64,000 bases of DNA from Bradyrhizobium sp. LHD-71 (GCF_031157255.1 NZ_JAVIFX010000008.1:62001-126000), one strand, 5' to 3'. Shown: positions 43,345 to 53,216, counted from the first letter of the stretch. Numbers and translations are program-made. The notes: generated by a model not told the origin, from the sequence alone.

Positions 43345-44535
43345 ATGTCCGTTCCATTGGCATTCGAGGGAATCAAGGTCGTTGATTTTTCGCAAGGCGT
43401 CGCCGGTCCGCATGCGGGGCTTCTGATGGCTATGCATGGCGCGGACGTGATCAAGATCGAGCCAACCGAGCGGGGCGACTGGTCGCGAGCGCTCGGCCGC
43501 AGCTACGGCGACTCCTCCGCGTTCTCCATCTACTACAACCGCGGCAAGCGATCGCTCGCACTGGACATGAAGAGTGGCGAAGGCCGGGACATCGCGCGGC
43601 GGCTGGTTGCACGGGCCGACGTGATCATTGAAGCCTTCCGGCCCGGCGTGATGAAGCGGTTCGGATTGGATTACGACAGCGTCAAGCGCCTGAATGAAAA
43701 CGTCGTGTTTCTCTCGGTGACCGGTTTCGGCCAGACCGGCGCCAACATCGAACGGCCCGCGACTGATGCGGTGATCCAGGGCTATTCGGGCTTGATGAGC
43801 CTCAACAAGGACCGCAACGGCTTGCCGCAGCGGTTTCCGATGGTCGCGATCGACGTGGTGACGGGACTCTATGCCTGCCAGGCGGTGATGGCCGCGCTGA
43901 TGCGGCGTTTTCGTTTCGGCGGGGGACAGTACATCGATTGCAGCCTGCTGCAATGCGCGACGGCGTTTCAGGCGGCGCGGCTCATCGAGCATCACTTTCA
44001 AGGCGGCCTTCCCGAAGTAATGTACGTGCCGCTCGGCGTGCTGCAGACGAAGGATTCCTTCATCAGCATTTCGGTCAATCGTGATGAACATTTCGTCGCT
44101 TTCTGCAGGGCCATCGGTCATGAGACGCTCGCGGTCGATCCGCGTTATGCCACTCGCGATGGCCGCGTGCAGCATGAGGAGGAACTGATGGCGCTGATCC
44201 GCCGGGAGTTCCTGCAGCGATCCACTGCGGAATGGGTCGAACGGCTGACGAACGCTGACGTGCTGCACGCTCCGATCCGTAGCTATGACGACCTGCTTCA
44301 GGACCAGGAGATGCGGGATCTCGGTTATCTGGATTGGATGCGGCAGGGTGGCATCGATGCCGAGGTGCCGATCCCCAACATCCCCGGCACGTTGCGTGCG
44401 ACCGCGTATGGTTCGCTGTCTGCGTCTCCGCGCGTTGGCCAGCACAGCCGTGAGGTGCTGGCCGAACTCGGTGTCGCAGAGAGGGAGATTTCCGATCTGC
44501 TGTCGCGCGGCATCGCCAAGTCGCCCGCCGAATAG
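43345..44535 (+). CDS. CaiB/BaiF type III CoA-transferase
   Basis: A 396-aa family III CoA-transferase with IKVVDFSQGVAGPHAGLLMA, GADVIKIEPTERGDWSRALG, RGKRSLALDMKSGEGRDIA, EAFRPGVMKRFGL and VTGFGQTGANIE. The likely catalytic aspartate is in RPATDAVIQGYSGLMSL. It is the last gene of the TctCBA operon, 6 bases behind TctA. It therefore most likely adds CoA to the acid carried by that transporter; tricarboxylate, dicarboxylate or another small acid cannot be decided. Confidence 0.93.
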   Translation: MSVPLAFEGIKVVDFSQGVAGPHAGLLMAMHGADVIKIEPTERGDWSRALGRSYGDSSAFSIYYNRGKRSLALDMKSGEGRDIARRLVARADVIIEAFRPGVMKRFGLDYDSVKRLNENVVFLSVTGFGQTGANIERPATDAVIQGYSGLMSLNKDRNGLPQRFPMVAIDVVTGLYACQAVMAALMRRFRFGGGQYIDCSLLQCATAFQAARLIEHHFQGGLPEVMYVPLGVLQTKDSFISISVNRDEHFVAFCRAIGHETLAVDPRYATRDGRVQHEEELMALIRREFLQRSTAEWVERLTNADVLHAPIRSYDDLLQDQEMRDLGYLDWMRQGGIDAEVPIPNIPGTLRATAYGSLSASPRVGQHSREVLAELGVAEREISDLLSRGIAKSPAE

Positions 44536-44603
44536 AGGATGCGCGCGGCGTGCAGCTTCGGGTGTGATGAAACTATGTTGATGAGGTCAGTGCCACATCT
44601 TCA

Positions 44604-44740
44604 GCGTCGTCGCCGCGTAGGCGGGGACCTATGAACACCGAGCTGTTGTCGAGCGCGGCGGCTGCTGCCGGGAGGCGACAGGCATTTCCAGTCTCACTGA
44701 CGTTACCTTGTATGGGTCCCTGCCTTCGCAGGGACGACGC
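44604..44740. repeat. Intergenic palindromic repeat, copy 2
   Basis: The left part has GTCGTCGCCGCGTAGGCGGGGAC near 44606-44628, related to the GGGGACGACG end of copy 1 in reverse. The right part at 44716-44735 is a perfect 8-base stem (GTCCCTGC/GCAGGGAC) with a CTTC loop, followed by GACG. It lies between convergent genes and may serve as a bidirectional terminator. Confidence 0.6.
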
Positions 44741-44802
44741 CGAATGTAGGGCACAGCGTTAGCGCTCGAAGTTCACTTTGCCCAACCCAATCTCATCACG
44801 TT

Positions 44803-45738
44803 TCAGGCGACCAGACGCCGTTGCTGCGCAATGGAAACGATCTGCGGCTTTACTGCGGGCGTGCGGCGCGACAGGAGCCAGTCGCGGAATGCGGTGACCT
44901 TCGGCAGGTTCTTTCGGCTTTCCGGATAGACGCAGTAGAAGCCCGCTTTTCGCTTCAGCGGTATGTTGAAGGGGACGATAAGGCGGCCGTTGGCGATGTC
45001 GTCGGCAATGTATTCGCGCTGGCCAAGGCCGATGCCCATACCCGCAAGCACGCATTGATGTGCGACAGCCAGATCCTCCGTATAGACTTCCTGCGCAGGC
45101 ATGAACGGTTCCTTGCTCACCAGGCCGAACCATCGCGGCCACTCCTGGCGACGCAAATGCGAGTGATAGACCGTCGCCTTCAGCAGATCCTCCGGCTTCT
45201 GCAGCGGCACGCTCTCGGCGAGCGCCGGGCTGCAGTTGGGCAGCAGCTCGTCCTCAAAGAGCAGGTCTGCGTGCAGGCCGTCCCATTGGCCGTGCCCGTA
45301 GCGGATCGCGACGTCGGGCCCGTCCTTTCCGAATTCGAGCTCCTCGCGTCCACTTGAAAGCTTGATTTCGATATGGGGATGCGACGATTGAAAATCCGGC
45401 AGCCTCGGTAGCAGCCAGCGCACCAGGAAATTCGTGTATCCGCGGATCTCGAGGATCGTCCGGCGGCGATCCTTTGCGAGCGTTTCGGTCGCCTTGTCGA
45501 TGTTGTCGAAGGCGCGCGTCAGCACGCCGGCGAACTGCCGGCTCGCGTCCGATAGATGCACGCCGCTGGTGCCGCGATCGAACAATTCGAAGCCGAGATA
45601 GTCTTCGAGAGTCCGGATGTGACGGCTGACCGCGCCTTGCGTGACGTTCAATTCGTCGGCGGCCTTGGTGAAACTCTCGTGACGGGCGGCAGCCTCAAAG
45701 GCTCGCAGATGATTCAGGGGCGGCATGCGTCGCTTCAT
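44803..45738 (-). CDS. LysR family transcriptional regulator (GcvA-like)
   Basis: A 311-aa regulator. Residues 6-65 are the winged helix-turn-helix (LNHLRAFEAAARHESFTKAA, LNVTQGAVSRHIRTLE). The effector domain follows, with GcvA-type segments such as VAIRYGHGQWDGLHADLLFE. A GGAGGAAG site precedes ATG 45738. It is divergent from the PrpD gene at 45914, so control of that operon is likely in the usual LysR manner. The AT-rich motif at 45828-45846 sits in the shared promoter region. Confidence 0.93.
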   Translation of the reverse strand: MKRRMPPLNHLRAFEAAARHESFTKAADELNVTQGAVSRHIRTLEDYLGFELFDRGTSGVHLSDASRQFAGVLTRAFDNIDKATETLAKDRRRTILEIRGYTNFLVRWLLPRLPDFQSSHPHIEIKLSSGREELEFGKDGPDVAIRYGHGQWDGLHADLLFEDELLPNCSPALAESVPLQKPEDLLKATVYHSHLRRQEWPRWFGLVSKEPFMPAQEVYTEDLAVAHQCVLAGMGIGLGQREYIADDIANGRLIVPFNIPLKRKAGFYCVYPESRKNLPKVTAFRDWLLSRRTPAVKPQIVSIAQQRRLVA

Positions 45739-45827
45739 AACTGCTTCCTCCGTCGATCTGTTCTTATCAACCGCGCCGGCGCGGCGTTGTCGGATTGGGC
45801 ATCAGCATAGGAGAAAAATGGGTCTTT

Positions 45828-45846
45828 GCAAATGATCTAAATGAAT
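45828..45846. promoter_or_regulatory. Shared AT-rich motif, site A (LysR / PrpD promoter region)
   Basis: GCAAATGATCTAAATGAAT. Compared with site B (52016-52034), 15 of 19 bases agree, and site C (55444-55460) shares the AAATGAT-N-TA-R-A-K-GA-W-T core. It contains ATGAT repeated with a 9-base period, imperfectly. It may be a regulator site or a common promoter element. Confidence 0.45.
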
Positions 45847-45913
45847 ATAAGAGATTGGTGCGATAAGCGCCCGATCGGGTCAAGAACAAGCTCAGGCAAG
45901 GGAGGCGTTCGGG

Positions 45914-47353
45914 ATGGTGGAAGCTGCCATGACGACAACAACCCCGGCTTCCGGAGAATTCGCGAGCATCTATGCGGCCTTCTCGTCCGGCCTGCACGCA
46001 AATGCCCTGCCGCAGGCGGCGCTCAACGCCGCCAAGACCAATCTCCTCGATACGCTCGCCTGCGCCATCGCCGGCTCTTCGGCGCCGGGCGTCGATGAGG
46101 TCGCGGACCTCGTGCGCAAGTGGGGCGGGGCCGGTGAAGCCTCCATCTGGGGATCGGACAGCCGCGTGCCGGCACATCACGCAGCCTGGGTCAACGGAAT
46201 GATGGCGCATGCGCGCGATTACGACGACACGCATGACGCCGCGGTGCTTCACGCCGGCGTCTCGGTCGTGCCTGCCGCATTGGCCGCCGCCGAACTGAAG
46301 GGCGATGCAACCGGTGCCGATCTGCTTGCGGGCGTCGCTGTGGGGCTCGAACTGATTTCGCGACTTGGGATCGGCACCACCATCGGCATCATCGAGAGCG
46401 GCTTCATTTACACCTCGCTGTTCGGTTATTTCGGCGCGACCGCAGCGGCGGCGCGCGTGATGGGCCTGGATGCAGAAGAGACCGTCAATGCTCTCGGCGT
46501 TGCCTACAGCCAGGTCGCGGGCACGCATCAGGTCACCCGCGACGCCGCGCTGACGAAACGCATGCAGCCCGGCTTTGCCGCGAAGGCGGCGCTCGTTTCG
46601 GTTCAGCTCACCGAGCGTGGCATCCGCGGCGCGCAGAACACGTTCGATGGAATCGACGGCCTGTTCCGCACCTATCTGCGCGATCGCGTCGACCCGCAGG
46701 CGCTGCGCGATGGGCTCGGTGAGCGATACGAATTCTGCGAGCTGAGCTACAAGCCGTACCCGTGCTGCCGCTTCGACCATACGGCGATCGACGCCGCACT
46801 GCAGATCAGGGCGCGCGACGGCTTCGATGTCGGCAAGGTCCGTCGCGCGCAGGTCGGCATGAACCGTCAGGCATTCGAGGCAGTCTGCACGCCGCTCGAC
46901 ATGCGCAAACGGCCGAAGACGATCGTGCAGGCCCAGTTCAGCATTCCTTACACCGTCGCCTGCGCGCTGATCGACGGGGGTGTCGGTCTCGGACACTTCA
47001 CCGAGGAGGGGATTCGCCGTGCCGACGTGTTGTCGCTTGCCGCGCGGATCGACGGGCGCGTTGATGACGAGATTGAGCGCGACTGGGGTCGCAACATTTC
47101 ACCGTCGCATGTTCTCCTGGAATTGACGGACGGCACGGTCTTCGAATCCCGTGTCGATCTGCCGCGCGGCCATACCCGCTTTCCGATGACGGCACAGGAC
47201 GTCGAGGCGAAACTCACGGATTGCATCGGTTTCAGCGCCGAGCCGCTTGCGGCCGACGCGTCCAGTCGGCTGCGGCTGCTGGTCGATACGTTGGAGCAGT
47301 CAAACAGCGTCCTGCCGCTGATCCACGCCTTGCGTCCGGCAGCCCTGCAATGA
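45914..47353 (+). CDS. MmgE/PrpD family protein
   Basis: A 479-aa MmgE/PrpD superfamily member with [36 protein letters not shown], and [25 protein letters not shown] precedes ATG 45914. It is the first gene of the operon with SsuBC-like transporter genes, a Cat1-type CoA-transferase, a hydratase and a GntR regulator. As the superfamily includes cis-aconitate decarboxylase and 2-methylcitrate dehydratase, and a CitE-like lyase lies downstream, a role with C5-C7 di- or tricarboxylates is plausible. It is most similar to the paralogue at 18350. Confidence 0.9.
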   Translation: MVEAAMTTTTPASGEFASIYAAFSSGLHANALPQAALNAAKTNLLDTLACAIAGSSAPGVDEVADLVRKWGGAGEASIWGSDSRVPAHHAAWVNGMMAHARDYDDTHDAAVLHAGVSVVPAALAAAELKGDATGADLLAGVAVGLELISRLGIGTTIGIIESGFIYTSLFGYFGATAAAARVMGLDAEETVNALGVAYSQVAGTHQVTRDAALTKRMQPGFAAKAALVSVQLTERGIRGAQNTFDGIDGLFRTYLRDRVDPQALRDGLGERYEFCELSYKPYPCCRFDHTAIDAALQIRARDGFDVGKVRRAQVGMNRQAFEAVCTPLDMRKRPKTIVQAQFSIPYTVACALIDGGVGLGHFTEEGIRRADVLSLAARIDGRVDDEIERDWGRNISPSHVLLELTDGTVFESRVDLPRGHTRFPMTAQDVEAKLTDCIGFSAEPLAADASSRLRLLVDTLEQSNSVLPLIHALRPAALQ

Positions 47354-48150
47354 GGAACGTGTTGTCAATGCCAGATGCGGCGCAGCGGTCGCGGGACAGA
47401 ACGGCGCCGATGATCGAATTCAAGGGCACGCGCGTCCGATTCGGCAGTCTCGACGCCATCGGCCCGGTCAGTCTGAGCGTGAAGCGCGGCGAGTTTCTTG
47501 CCGTTATCGGCCCGAGCGGTTGTGGAAAGTCGACGCTGCTCAATCTTGTCGCCGGAACATTGAAGCCGGCCGGAGGCGAGGTGCTTTATCGCGGTGCGCC
47601 GGTGGACGGCGTCAATCGCGAGATCGGCTACATTACTCAGAAGAACCATTGCCTGCCGTGGCGAACCGTCGAGGGCAACATAAGGCTGCCGCTCGAGTTC
47701 CGCGGCTATCCAAATGGAGAGATTGCAAGCCGGGTCACCAGCGTGTTGCAGCAGGTGGGGCTTGCAGGCTTCGAGAAATCCTACCCACGGCAGTTATCCG
47801 GCGGCATGCTGCAGCGGGTTTCGATCGCCCGCACCCTCGCTTACGCGCCCGACACCTATCTGATGGACGAGCCGTTCGGAAGTCTCGACGCGCAGTTGCG
47901 ACTGCGGATGCATGAGGAGATCATGCGGCTCTGGCACCAGACGGGATCGACCTTCGTGTTCGTGACGCATGACCTGCACGAAGCGATCACGCTGGCCGAT
48001 CGCGTCGTGGTCATCAGCAGGCGACCCGGTCGCATCAAGCTCGTCGTCGACATCGACCTGCCGCGGCCGCGCGACGTCATCGACCTGCAATCAGATCCCA
48101 GGTTCGGCGCGTACTTCAAGCAGCTATGGGATGCCCTCGATGTCCATTGA
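47350..48150 (+). CDS. ABC transporter ATPase, SsuB/TauB type
   Basis: A 266-aa ATPase with Walker A GPSGCGKS, signature LSGGMLQR and Walker [16 protein letters not shown], typical of nitrate/sulfonate/taurine importers ([18 protein letters not shown]). ATG 47350 overlaps the PrpD stop (ATGA); the frame open from 47221 is only the out-of-frame PrpD end. It partners the permease that follows. No receptor gene is in the operon; the NMT1-type receptors at 35378 and 60764 are possible partners. Confidence 0.92.
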   Translation: MRNVLSMPDAAQRSRDRTAPMIEFKGTRVRFGSLDAIGPVSLSVKRGEFLAVIGPSGCGKSTLLNLVAGTLKPAGGEVLYRGAPVDGVNREIGYITQKNHCLPWRTVEGNIRLPLEFRGYPNGEIASRVTSVLQQVGLAGFEKSYPRQLSGGMLQRVSIARTLAYAPDTYLMDEPFGSLDAQLRLRMHEEIMRLWHQTGSTFVFVTHDLHEAITLADRVVVISRRPGRIKLVVDIDLPRPRDVIDLQSDPRFGAYFKQLWDALDVH

Positions 48151-49012
48151 GCGTGCCACAGGTGACGAGCTGGAACGTCCGTCCGCGGACAGCGGCAATG
48201 TCGCGGAGAAACGCGGAGGATCGACGCGGTTCTTCAATCCGAGGCGCATCGACATTTATCTGCAGATCGCCTTTCTCATCGCGGTGTTCGCGATCTGGGA
48301 ATGCTCGGCGATTTACTTCGGCACGGATTTCTGGACGAGCCGGCCGTCGGCGATCGCGCAAGAACTTGTGAACTGGGCCAATTCCGGTCTCTTGTGGACC
48401 GATCTGAAGCTGACACTGATGGAGGCCGGCATAGGTTTCGTCATCGGCAGCGCGCTCGGCGGCCTCGTCGGCTTCGTGCTGGGCTGGATCAGGCGGCTCG
48501 GCGATTTCTTCGAGCCGTTTATTCTGTCGATCTACACGCTTCCGAAAATCGCGCTTGCGCCGCTGTTCGTCCTCTGGTTCGGGATCGGCGCGATCAACAA
48601 GATCATGTTCTCGGCCATGCTGGTGTTCTTCATGGTCTTCTTTACGACATTTCAAGGGACCCGGCAGGTGGATCGCGAACTCGTCGAGAATGCGAGGTTG
48701 CTCGGCGCGAGCAATTTCGGAATCTGGACCAAGATCGCAATTCCCTATTCGGCTGTGTGGGTCTTCACCGGAATCCGGATCGGCCTGCCATATTCGTTGA
48801 TCGGCGCGATCGTCGGCGAGTTCGTCGCCGCGGAGGCCGGCGTTGGTTTCCGGATCAAGGAATCGACGGCGTTCTTCAACACGGCTGGCGTGTTTGCGGG
48901 GCTGATCGTGCTGATGGCGATCAGTCTCGTGCTGCTCGGTGCACTCAAGCTGATTGAGCGGCGTGCGTTGCGTTGGCAGGTGCATAATTCGATGGACGGC
49001 GTTGTGCCGTGA
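48140..49012 (+). CDS. ABC transporter permease, SsuC/TauC type
   Basis: A 290-aa inner-membrane permease if started at ATG 48140 (ATG 48131 is also in frame). About six hydrophobic segments are visible, with the family motifs [37 protein letters not shown], and the coupling loop [20 protein letters not shown]. Its start overlaps the ATPase gene. It belongs to the same class as the truncated permease at the left edge of the window. Confidence 0.92.
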   Translation: MSIERATGDELERPSADSGNVAEKRGGSTRFFNPRRIDIYLQIAFLIAVFAIWECSAIYFGTDFWTSRPSAIAQELVNWANSGLLWTDLKLTLMEAGIGFVIGSALGGLVGFVLGWIRRLGDFFEPFILSIYTLPKIALAPLFVLWFGIGAINKIMFSAMLVFFMVFFTTFQGTRQVDRELVENARLLGASNFGIWTKIAIPYSAVWVFTGIRIGLPYSLIGAIVGEFVAAEAGVGFRIKESTAFFNTAGVFAGLIVLMAISLVLLGALKLIERRALRWQVHNSMDGVVP

Positions 49013-49067
49013 CCGGTTTCGTCCGTCATATCCAAACAAGTGACATAGCGACAGAAATGCGAAGACA

Positions 49068-50357
49068 GTGAGCCGGCCAGCAAGTTCAGCATTGGATTTC
49101 AGGACCATCATTCGGAAGGGTGATGTCGTCGCGTGGCCGCAGGGGCCGGGCGAGCCCTTGGGACTGACGGGGCGGCTCGTGGCGCAACGGCACGAGTTGC
49201 CGCGCGCGGGAATCTTCATCGGCCTGAGCGCGAGCGAAACGCTGTCTCCCGCACATGCGGACAGCTTCACGCTGCGCGGCTTGAACGGTGCGGGGACCAA
49301 CAGGAGGCTGACTGCGGCCAACGTTCTCGACATCATCCCGGCGCATGTCTCGTCGATTGCCGCGCTGATTGCGGCCGACAAGGTACCCATCGACATTGCG
49401 TTGCTTCGCGTCCGACCGCATCCGACGCCGGGCTACTTCACGGTTGGCGTGATGTGTGACTACACCCAGGCAATGGTGAAGGCGGCTCGAGTCGTCGTGG
49501 CAGAACTCGACATGCGTTTGCCCGTCACGTCGCAGGATGCGCTGCTGCCTCAATCGGCGATCGATATTCTGGTCGATGCTGATGGAGCGGAGATCTCGAT
49601 GCCGGATCCGCTGCCGTCGGCGAGCGATCGGTCGATCGCCAACCATGTGGCTGGTCTGATTCCGGACCGCGCCACCGTACAGCTCGGTATTGGCGGTTTG
49701 CCCGCCGCCGTAGCCGCGGCGCTCGTCGGCCACAAGGATCTCGGTATCCACAGCGGTGTCATTTCGGACGCCGTCGCCGACCTGATCGAGAAGGGGGTCG
49801 TCACCAATGCCTGCAAGGGACTGGACGCGGGCTGCACGGTGACCGGCGGTCTGTTCGGGACGCGCCGTCTGTTCGATTTCGCGGACGGCAATCCGGCGAT
49901 CCATATGCGCGCGTTGAGCCACACGCATAACGTCGCGGTCATGGCGCAGGTCAACCGTCTTCACAGCGTCAATTCGGCGATCGAGATCGATCTCAGTGGA
50001 CAAGTCAACGCGGAATCGGCAGCGGGCCGCTATCTCGGCGCGGTCGGAGGGCAGGCGGATTTTGTGCGCGGCGCGCAGGCCTCCGAAGGCGGCCGCTCTA
50101 TCATCGCGATGAGCGCGGTCACGCCGGATGGCAAGCAATCGCGCATCGTGACGTCTCTTGGGCGCGGCCCGGTCACCACCGCCCGCGCAGACGTCGATAC
50201 GGTCGTCACCGAATTCGGCGTCGCGGAACTGCGCGGCGCCTCGTTAACAGAACGCAAGCGCAAGCTCATTGCCATCGCTCATCCAGATCACCGCGAATCC
50301 CTCGATCGGCCCGCTGGTGAGACAAAAAGCCCCGCAGTTGCCGGTGTGAGCCGATGA
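49068..50357 (+). CDS. Acetyl-CoA hydrolase/transferase family (Cat1/4-hydroxybutyrate CoA-transferase type)
   Basis: A 429-aa CoA-transferase of the Cat1 type, starting at GTG 49068 with a weak site. Visible parts are the N-terminal domain with FIGLSASETLSPAHADSF and the C-terminal domain with VQLGIGGLPAAVAAALVGHK, GIHSGVISDAVADLIE and the probable catalytic glutamate in NSAIEIDLSGQVNAES. Typical reactions move CoA between acetyl- or succinyl-CoA and a small acid; itaconate CoA-transferase (RipA) of Yersinia belongs to this family. Here it follows transporter genes and precedes a hydratase, so it probably activates the imported acid. Confidence 0.88.
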   Translation: MSRPASSALDFRTIIRKGDVVAWPQGPGEPLGLTGRLVAQRHELPRAGIFIGLSASETLSPAHADSFTLRGLNGAGTNRRLTAANVLDIIPAHVSSIAALIAADKVPIDIALLRVRPHPTPGYFTVGVMCDYTQAMVKAARVVVAELDMRLPVTSQDALLPQSAIDILVDADGAEISMPDPLPSASDRSIANHVAGLIPDRATVQLGIGGLPAAVAAALVGHKDLGIHSGVISDAVADLIEKGVVTNACKGLDAGCTVTGGLFGTRRLFDFADGNPAIHMRALSHTHNVAVMAQVNRLHSVNSAIEIDLSGQVNAESAAGRYLGAVGGQADFVRGAQASEGGRSIIAMSAVTPDGKQSRIVTSLGRGPVTTARADVDTVVTEFGVAELRGASLTERKRKLIAIAHPDHRESLDRPAGETKSPAVAGVSR

Positions 50358-50385
50358 TCTCCCGCAACGAAGGCCTCAAAGCGCA

Positions 50386-51192
50386 ATGAACCAGACGAGC
50401 AACGACACGCAGCCGGCCGCAGGCTCTGAGGTCATCGTGGAAGCGCCGCGGCCCGGCGTGTGTCAGATCAGGATGAACCGGCCCGAACGATTGAATGCGC
50501 TTGGCCTCGGTATGGTCGAGGAGCTGAAGCGGGCGGTCGAGGATGCGATCGCGTCGGGCGCGCGCGTGGTGCTGTTCCGCGGAACCGGACGTGGCTTCTG
50601 CGCAGGCGCCGACCTGAAGGAGCGCAGGACAATGGGCGAAGCCGAACGGCTTCGCCACAATCGTGCGATCAATGCCGCCGTCGATGCGGTCGCGGCGTGT
50701 CCAGTGCCGACGATCGCCGTCATCAACGGGCTTGCGCTCGGGGGCGGCTGCGAACTTGCTCTTGCCTGCGACCTGCGCATCGCCGCGCAGGAGGCACAGA
50801 TCGGACTGACCGAGGCGCGCATCGGCGCAATCCCGGGCGCGGGCGGAACGCAGCGGATGCCGCGCCTCATTGGTGCCTCGCGGGCGCTCGAACTGATGCT
50901 GACGGGGGAGCCGATTACGGCCCGGCGTGCCGAGCAGATCGGACTGGTCAACGCGGCGCTGCCGGCGGAGGAGCTCGACGCTTATGTCGAACGGCTGTCC
51001 GGCATTCTCGCCTCACGCTCGGTTCGCTCCGCGAAACTACTGAAGCGCGTTGTGTATGAAGGGCTCAAGCATCCGATCGAGCACGGATTGGCTGTTGAGC
51101 GGACGGCGCTTTCGGAGATATTCAGTTCGGCGGACTATGCGGAAGGTCTGGCCGCCTTTGCGGAAAAGCGCCCGCCGAATTTTGCAGCCTAG
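50386..51192 (+). CDS. Enoyl-CoA hydratase/isomerase family protein
   Basis: A 268-aa crotonase-fold enzyme. Both catalytic glutamates are present: in LGGGCELALACD and in IGLTEARIGAIPGAGG. FCAGADLKERRTM forms the first oxyanion segment. It resembles methylglutaconyl-CoA hydratase-like proteins and the hydratase at 17553 (shared ADLKERxTM and GAGGTQRMPRLIG/GGATQRLPRMIG). It lies 28 bases after the CoA-transferase and would hydrate the enoyl-CoA made from the activated acid. Confidence 0.92.
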   Translation: MNQTSNDTQPAAGSEVIVEAPRPGVCQIRMNRPERLNALGLGMVEELKRAVEDAIASGARVVLFRGTGRGFCAGADLKERRTMGEAERLRHNRAINAAVDAVAACPVPTIAVINGLALGGGCELALACDLRIAAQEAQIGLTEARIGAIPGAGGTQRMPRLIGASRALELMLTGEPITARRAEQIGLVNAALPAEELDAYVERLSGILASRSVRSAKLLKRVVYEGLKHPIEHGLAVERTALSEIFSSADYAEGLAAFAEKRPPNFAA

Positions 51193-51202
51193 GTGAGAGC
51201 CA

Positions 51203-51973
51203 GTGGATAAACGAGCGATCGATCCCTCGGAGTCTGTTCACAAGAGCAAGGGCGACCATGTCGCGCACCAGCTCTTGCAGCGGATCATCGCGTCGGACCT
51301 CAAGCAGGGAGAGAGCTTTGCCACCGAGGCTGAATTGCTGGCGCAGTACAAGGTCAGCCGGCCGACCTTGCGCGAGAGCCTGCGAATCCTCGAGCATCAG
51401 GGCGTGCTGGAGCTCAGGCCGGGCCCCGGCGGCGGCATCATTCTGCGCCGACCGAGCATTGCAACGCTTGCGCACAACCTGTCCGTCTTCCTGCGGCTGC
51501 ACGACGTTCCGTTCGTTACGGTGCTGCATGCACGCGAGGTGATCGAACCCTCGCTGGCCGCCGAGGCGGCGACGAACGGAACGAAGGCGGATTTCGCCGA
51601 GCTGCAGGCGTCGATCGATCGGATGAAAAAGATCGACGGCGATCAGGAAAGTTTCCTCGAAGAGAACAGGGTGTTTCACGACATCATCGCCAGGGCGAGC
51701 GGCAATCGCGTGCTCGAGGTGTTCTGGTCGACCATGAGCATTCTCGCCAGCGGCGAGCATCACGGCGTCAGCTATTCCGTCGGCAACCAGCGGCATGTCA
51801 TCGAGGCGCACGAGCGCATCCTCGCGGCCTGCCGCAAACGCGACAGCGCGGAAGCAGCGATCGCGATGCGGGAGCACGTGACCGAGCTTGAGACCCTCGT
51901 CCGCCGTCGCTTCAAGCATCTGGTGGGAAGGCCGACGCGCGTCGTCGCCAAACCGGGGCGCTCGATCAGGTAG
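51203..51973 (+). CDS. GntR family regulator with FCD domain (FadR/VanR subfamily)
   Basis: A 256-aa regulator starting at GTG 51203 after GGTGAGAG. Residues about 15-85 form the GntR winged helix (GESFATEAELLAQYKVSRPT, LRESLRILEHQGVLELRPGP). The rest is the all-helical FCD ligand domain (ENRVFHDIIARASGN and the paired histidines typical of the metal site). Such proteins usually repress acid catabolic genes until an acid or its CoA ester binds. It sits inside the catabolic operon just before the dehydrogenase. The shared motif at 52016-52034 lies directly downstream and is a candidate binding site. Confidence 0.92.
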   Translation: MDKRAIDPSESVHKSKGDHVAHQLLQRIIASDLKQGESFATEAELLAQYKVSRPTLRESLRILEHQGVLELRPGPGGGIILRRPSIATLAHNLSVFLRLHDVPFVTVLHAREVIEPSLAAEAATNGTKADFAELQASIDRMKKIDGDQESFLEENRVFHDIIARASGNRVLEVFWSTMSILASGEHHGVSYSVGNQRHVIEAHERILAACRKRDSAEAAIAMREHVTELETLVRRRFKHLVGRPTRVVAKPGRSIR

Positions 51974-52015
51974 CGCCAACCGATCGTCCGGCAAGGACGT
52001 CATTCGGCGGGCATT

Positions 52016-52034
52016 GCAAATGATATAGAGGATT
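52016..52034. promoter_or_regulatory. Shared AT-rich motif, site B (before the acyl-CoA dehydrogenase)
   Basis: GCAAATGATATAGAGGATT, 15 of 19 bases like site A. It ends 12 bases before the GTG start of the dehydrogenase and just before its ribosome binding site, so a protein bound here would block expression. Confidence 0.45.
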
Positions 52035-52046
52035 GGAGAAAGAGCT

Positions 52047-53213
52047 GTGCAGTTCAAACTGACGGAAGATCAGCGGACCATGGTAGGGACCGTTCGCGCG
52101 CTGACCCAGGACAGGTTCAAGGGGCGGGCGCTGAAGTACATGGACGGTTCGTTTCCCTGGGAGAACATGAAGGAGCTCGCTGAACTCGGTATCCTCGGCA
52201 TGGCGGTGCCGGAGGAGTATGGCGGCCTCGGCCTACCGGTCTTCGATACTGCGCTGGTCCTCGAAGAGATCGCCAAGGGCTGTTACACCACGGCGATGGC
52301 AGTGCTCGGTGAGGTCGGCACCCAGACGAAGATTATCGCGTCGTTCGCACCGGAAAGTATCAAGCGGCGCGTCCTGCCGAAGGTCTGTTCGGGCGATCTG
52401 ATCCTGGCGATCTGCATGACAGAGCCGCATGCCGGCACCGACGTCGCCAACTATCGGACCAACACCGAGGTTCGCGGCGACAAGCTGTTGCTCAACGGCG
52501 CCAAGACACTGATCAGCCGCGTGGACGAGGCCGGCATGTTCATCGTCTTCACCCGGATCAACAAGCAGCCCGGCCGCGCCGGAATCGGTTGCGTGCTGAT
52601 CGAGAGGGACACGCCAGGATTCATCGTCACCGGCCGCCACCATACGATGGGCGGAGAGAACCTCGCGTCGATCACCTTCGAAAACTGCGAACTGCCGCTG
52701 GAGAATCTCATCCTTCGTGAGGATGGCTTCAAGAAGCTGCTGAACGCCTTCAATACCCAGCGTTGCCTCAACCCCAGCATCTCGCTTGGCCTGGCCGAGG
52801 GCGCTTTTGAGGAGGCCATCCATTATGCGCGCGATCGGACGGCGTTCGGCCGCCCGATCGGCGAGTTTCAGGGCATGCGCTGGAAGCTCGCCGAGATGTA
52901 TCGCGACATCGAGGTCGGTCGCTCCATGCTCTATCGTGCCTGCGCGACCGCAAATCCGTTCCCCGATCCCTATGAAGCCGCGATCGCCAAGATCTACTGC
53001 AACGAGATGGCCATCCGCGTCACCAGCGAGGCCATTCAGGTGCATGGCGGTTACGGCTTCACCGACGAATATCCGGTGTCTCGCTTCTATCGCGGCGCAC
53101 GCTACGGCACGTTGGGCGGCGGCACGACCGAAACGCTGAAGGAGCTGGTCGGCAAGCAGTTGATGACCGATTTCCCCGACAAGGACGGCTTCCTCGCGAT
53201 GGGTACGTTCTAG
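52047..53213 (+). CDS. Acyl-CoA dehydrogenase family protein
   Basis: A 388-aa FAD flavoprotein with the complete ACAD fold: MAVPEEYGGLGLP, CMTEPHAGTDVANYRTNTEV, and the C-terminal EAIQVHGGYGFTDEYPVSRF. GGAGAAAG precedes the GTG start. At the MCAD-type catalytic position the sequence reads LGGGTTE, with no glutamate. At the isovaleryl-type position FNTQRCLNP has glutamine or arginine rather than glutamate. The base may lie elsewhere, as in enzymes that use aspartate, or the chemistry differs. It is 3 bases upstream of the CitE-like lyase gene, so the two are co-translated. Confidence 0.9.
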   Translation: MQFKLTEDQRTMVGTVRALTQDRFKGRALKYMDGSFPWENMKELAELGILGMAVPEEYGGLGLPVFDTALVLEEIAKGCYTTAMAVLGEVGTQTKIIASFAPESIKRRVLPKVCSGDLILAICMTEPHAGTDVANYRTNTEVRGDKLLLNGAKTLISRVDEAGMFIVFTRINKQPGRAGIGCVLIERDTPGFIVTGRHHTMGGENLASITFENCELPLENLILREDGFKKLLNAFNTQRCLNPSISLGLAEGAFEEAIHYARDRTAFGRPIGEFQGMRWKLAEMYRDIEVGRSMLYRACATANPFPDPYEAAIAKIYCNEMAIRVTSEAIQVHGGYGFTDEYPVSRFYRGARYGTLGGGTTETLKELVGKQLMTDFPDKDGFLAMGTF

Positions 53214-53216
53214 ACC

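Noticed and set aside
43144-44445. 433-codon minus-strand frame opposite the CoA-transferase
   Set aside because: No motif, Arg/His-rich composition; explained by codon bias of the plus-strand gene.
52006-52017. Possible sigma-54 promoter (GG and GC elements) before the dehydrogenase
   Set aside because: The spacing between the GG and GC pairs is about two bases short of the -24/-12 rule, and the rest of the consensus is missing.
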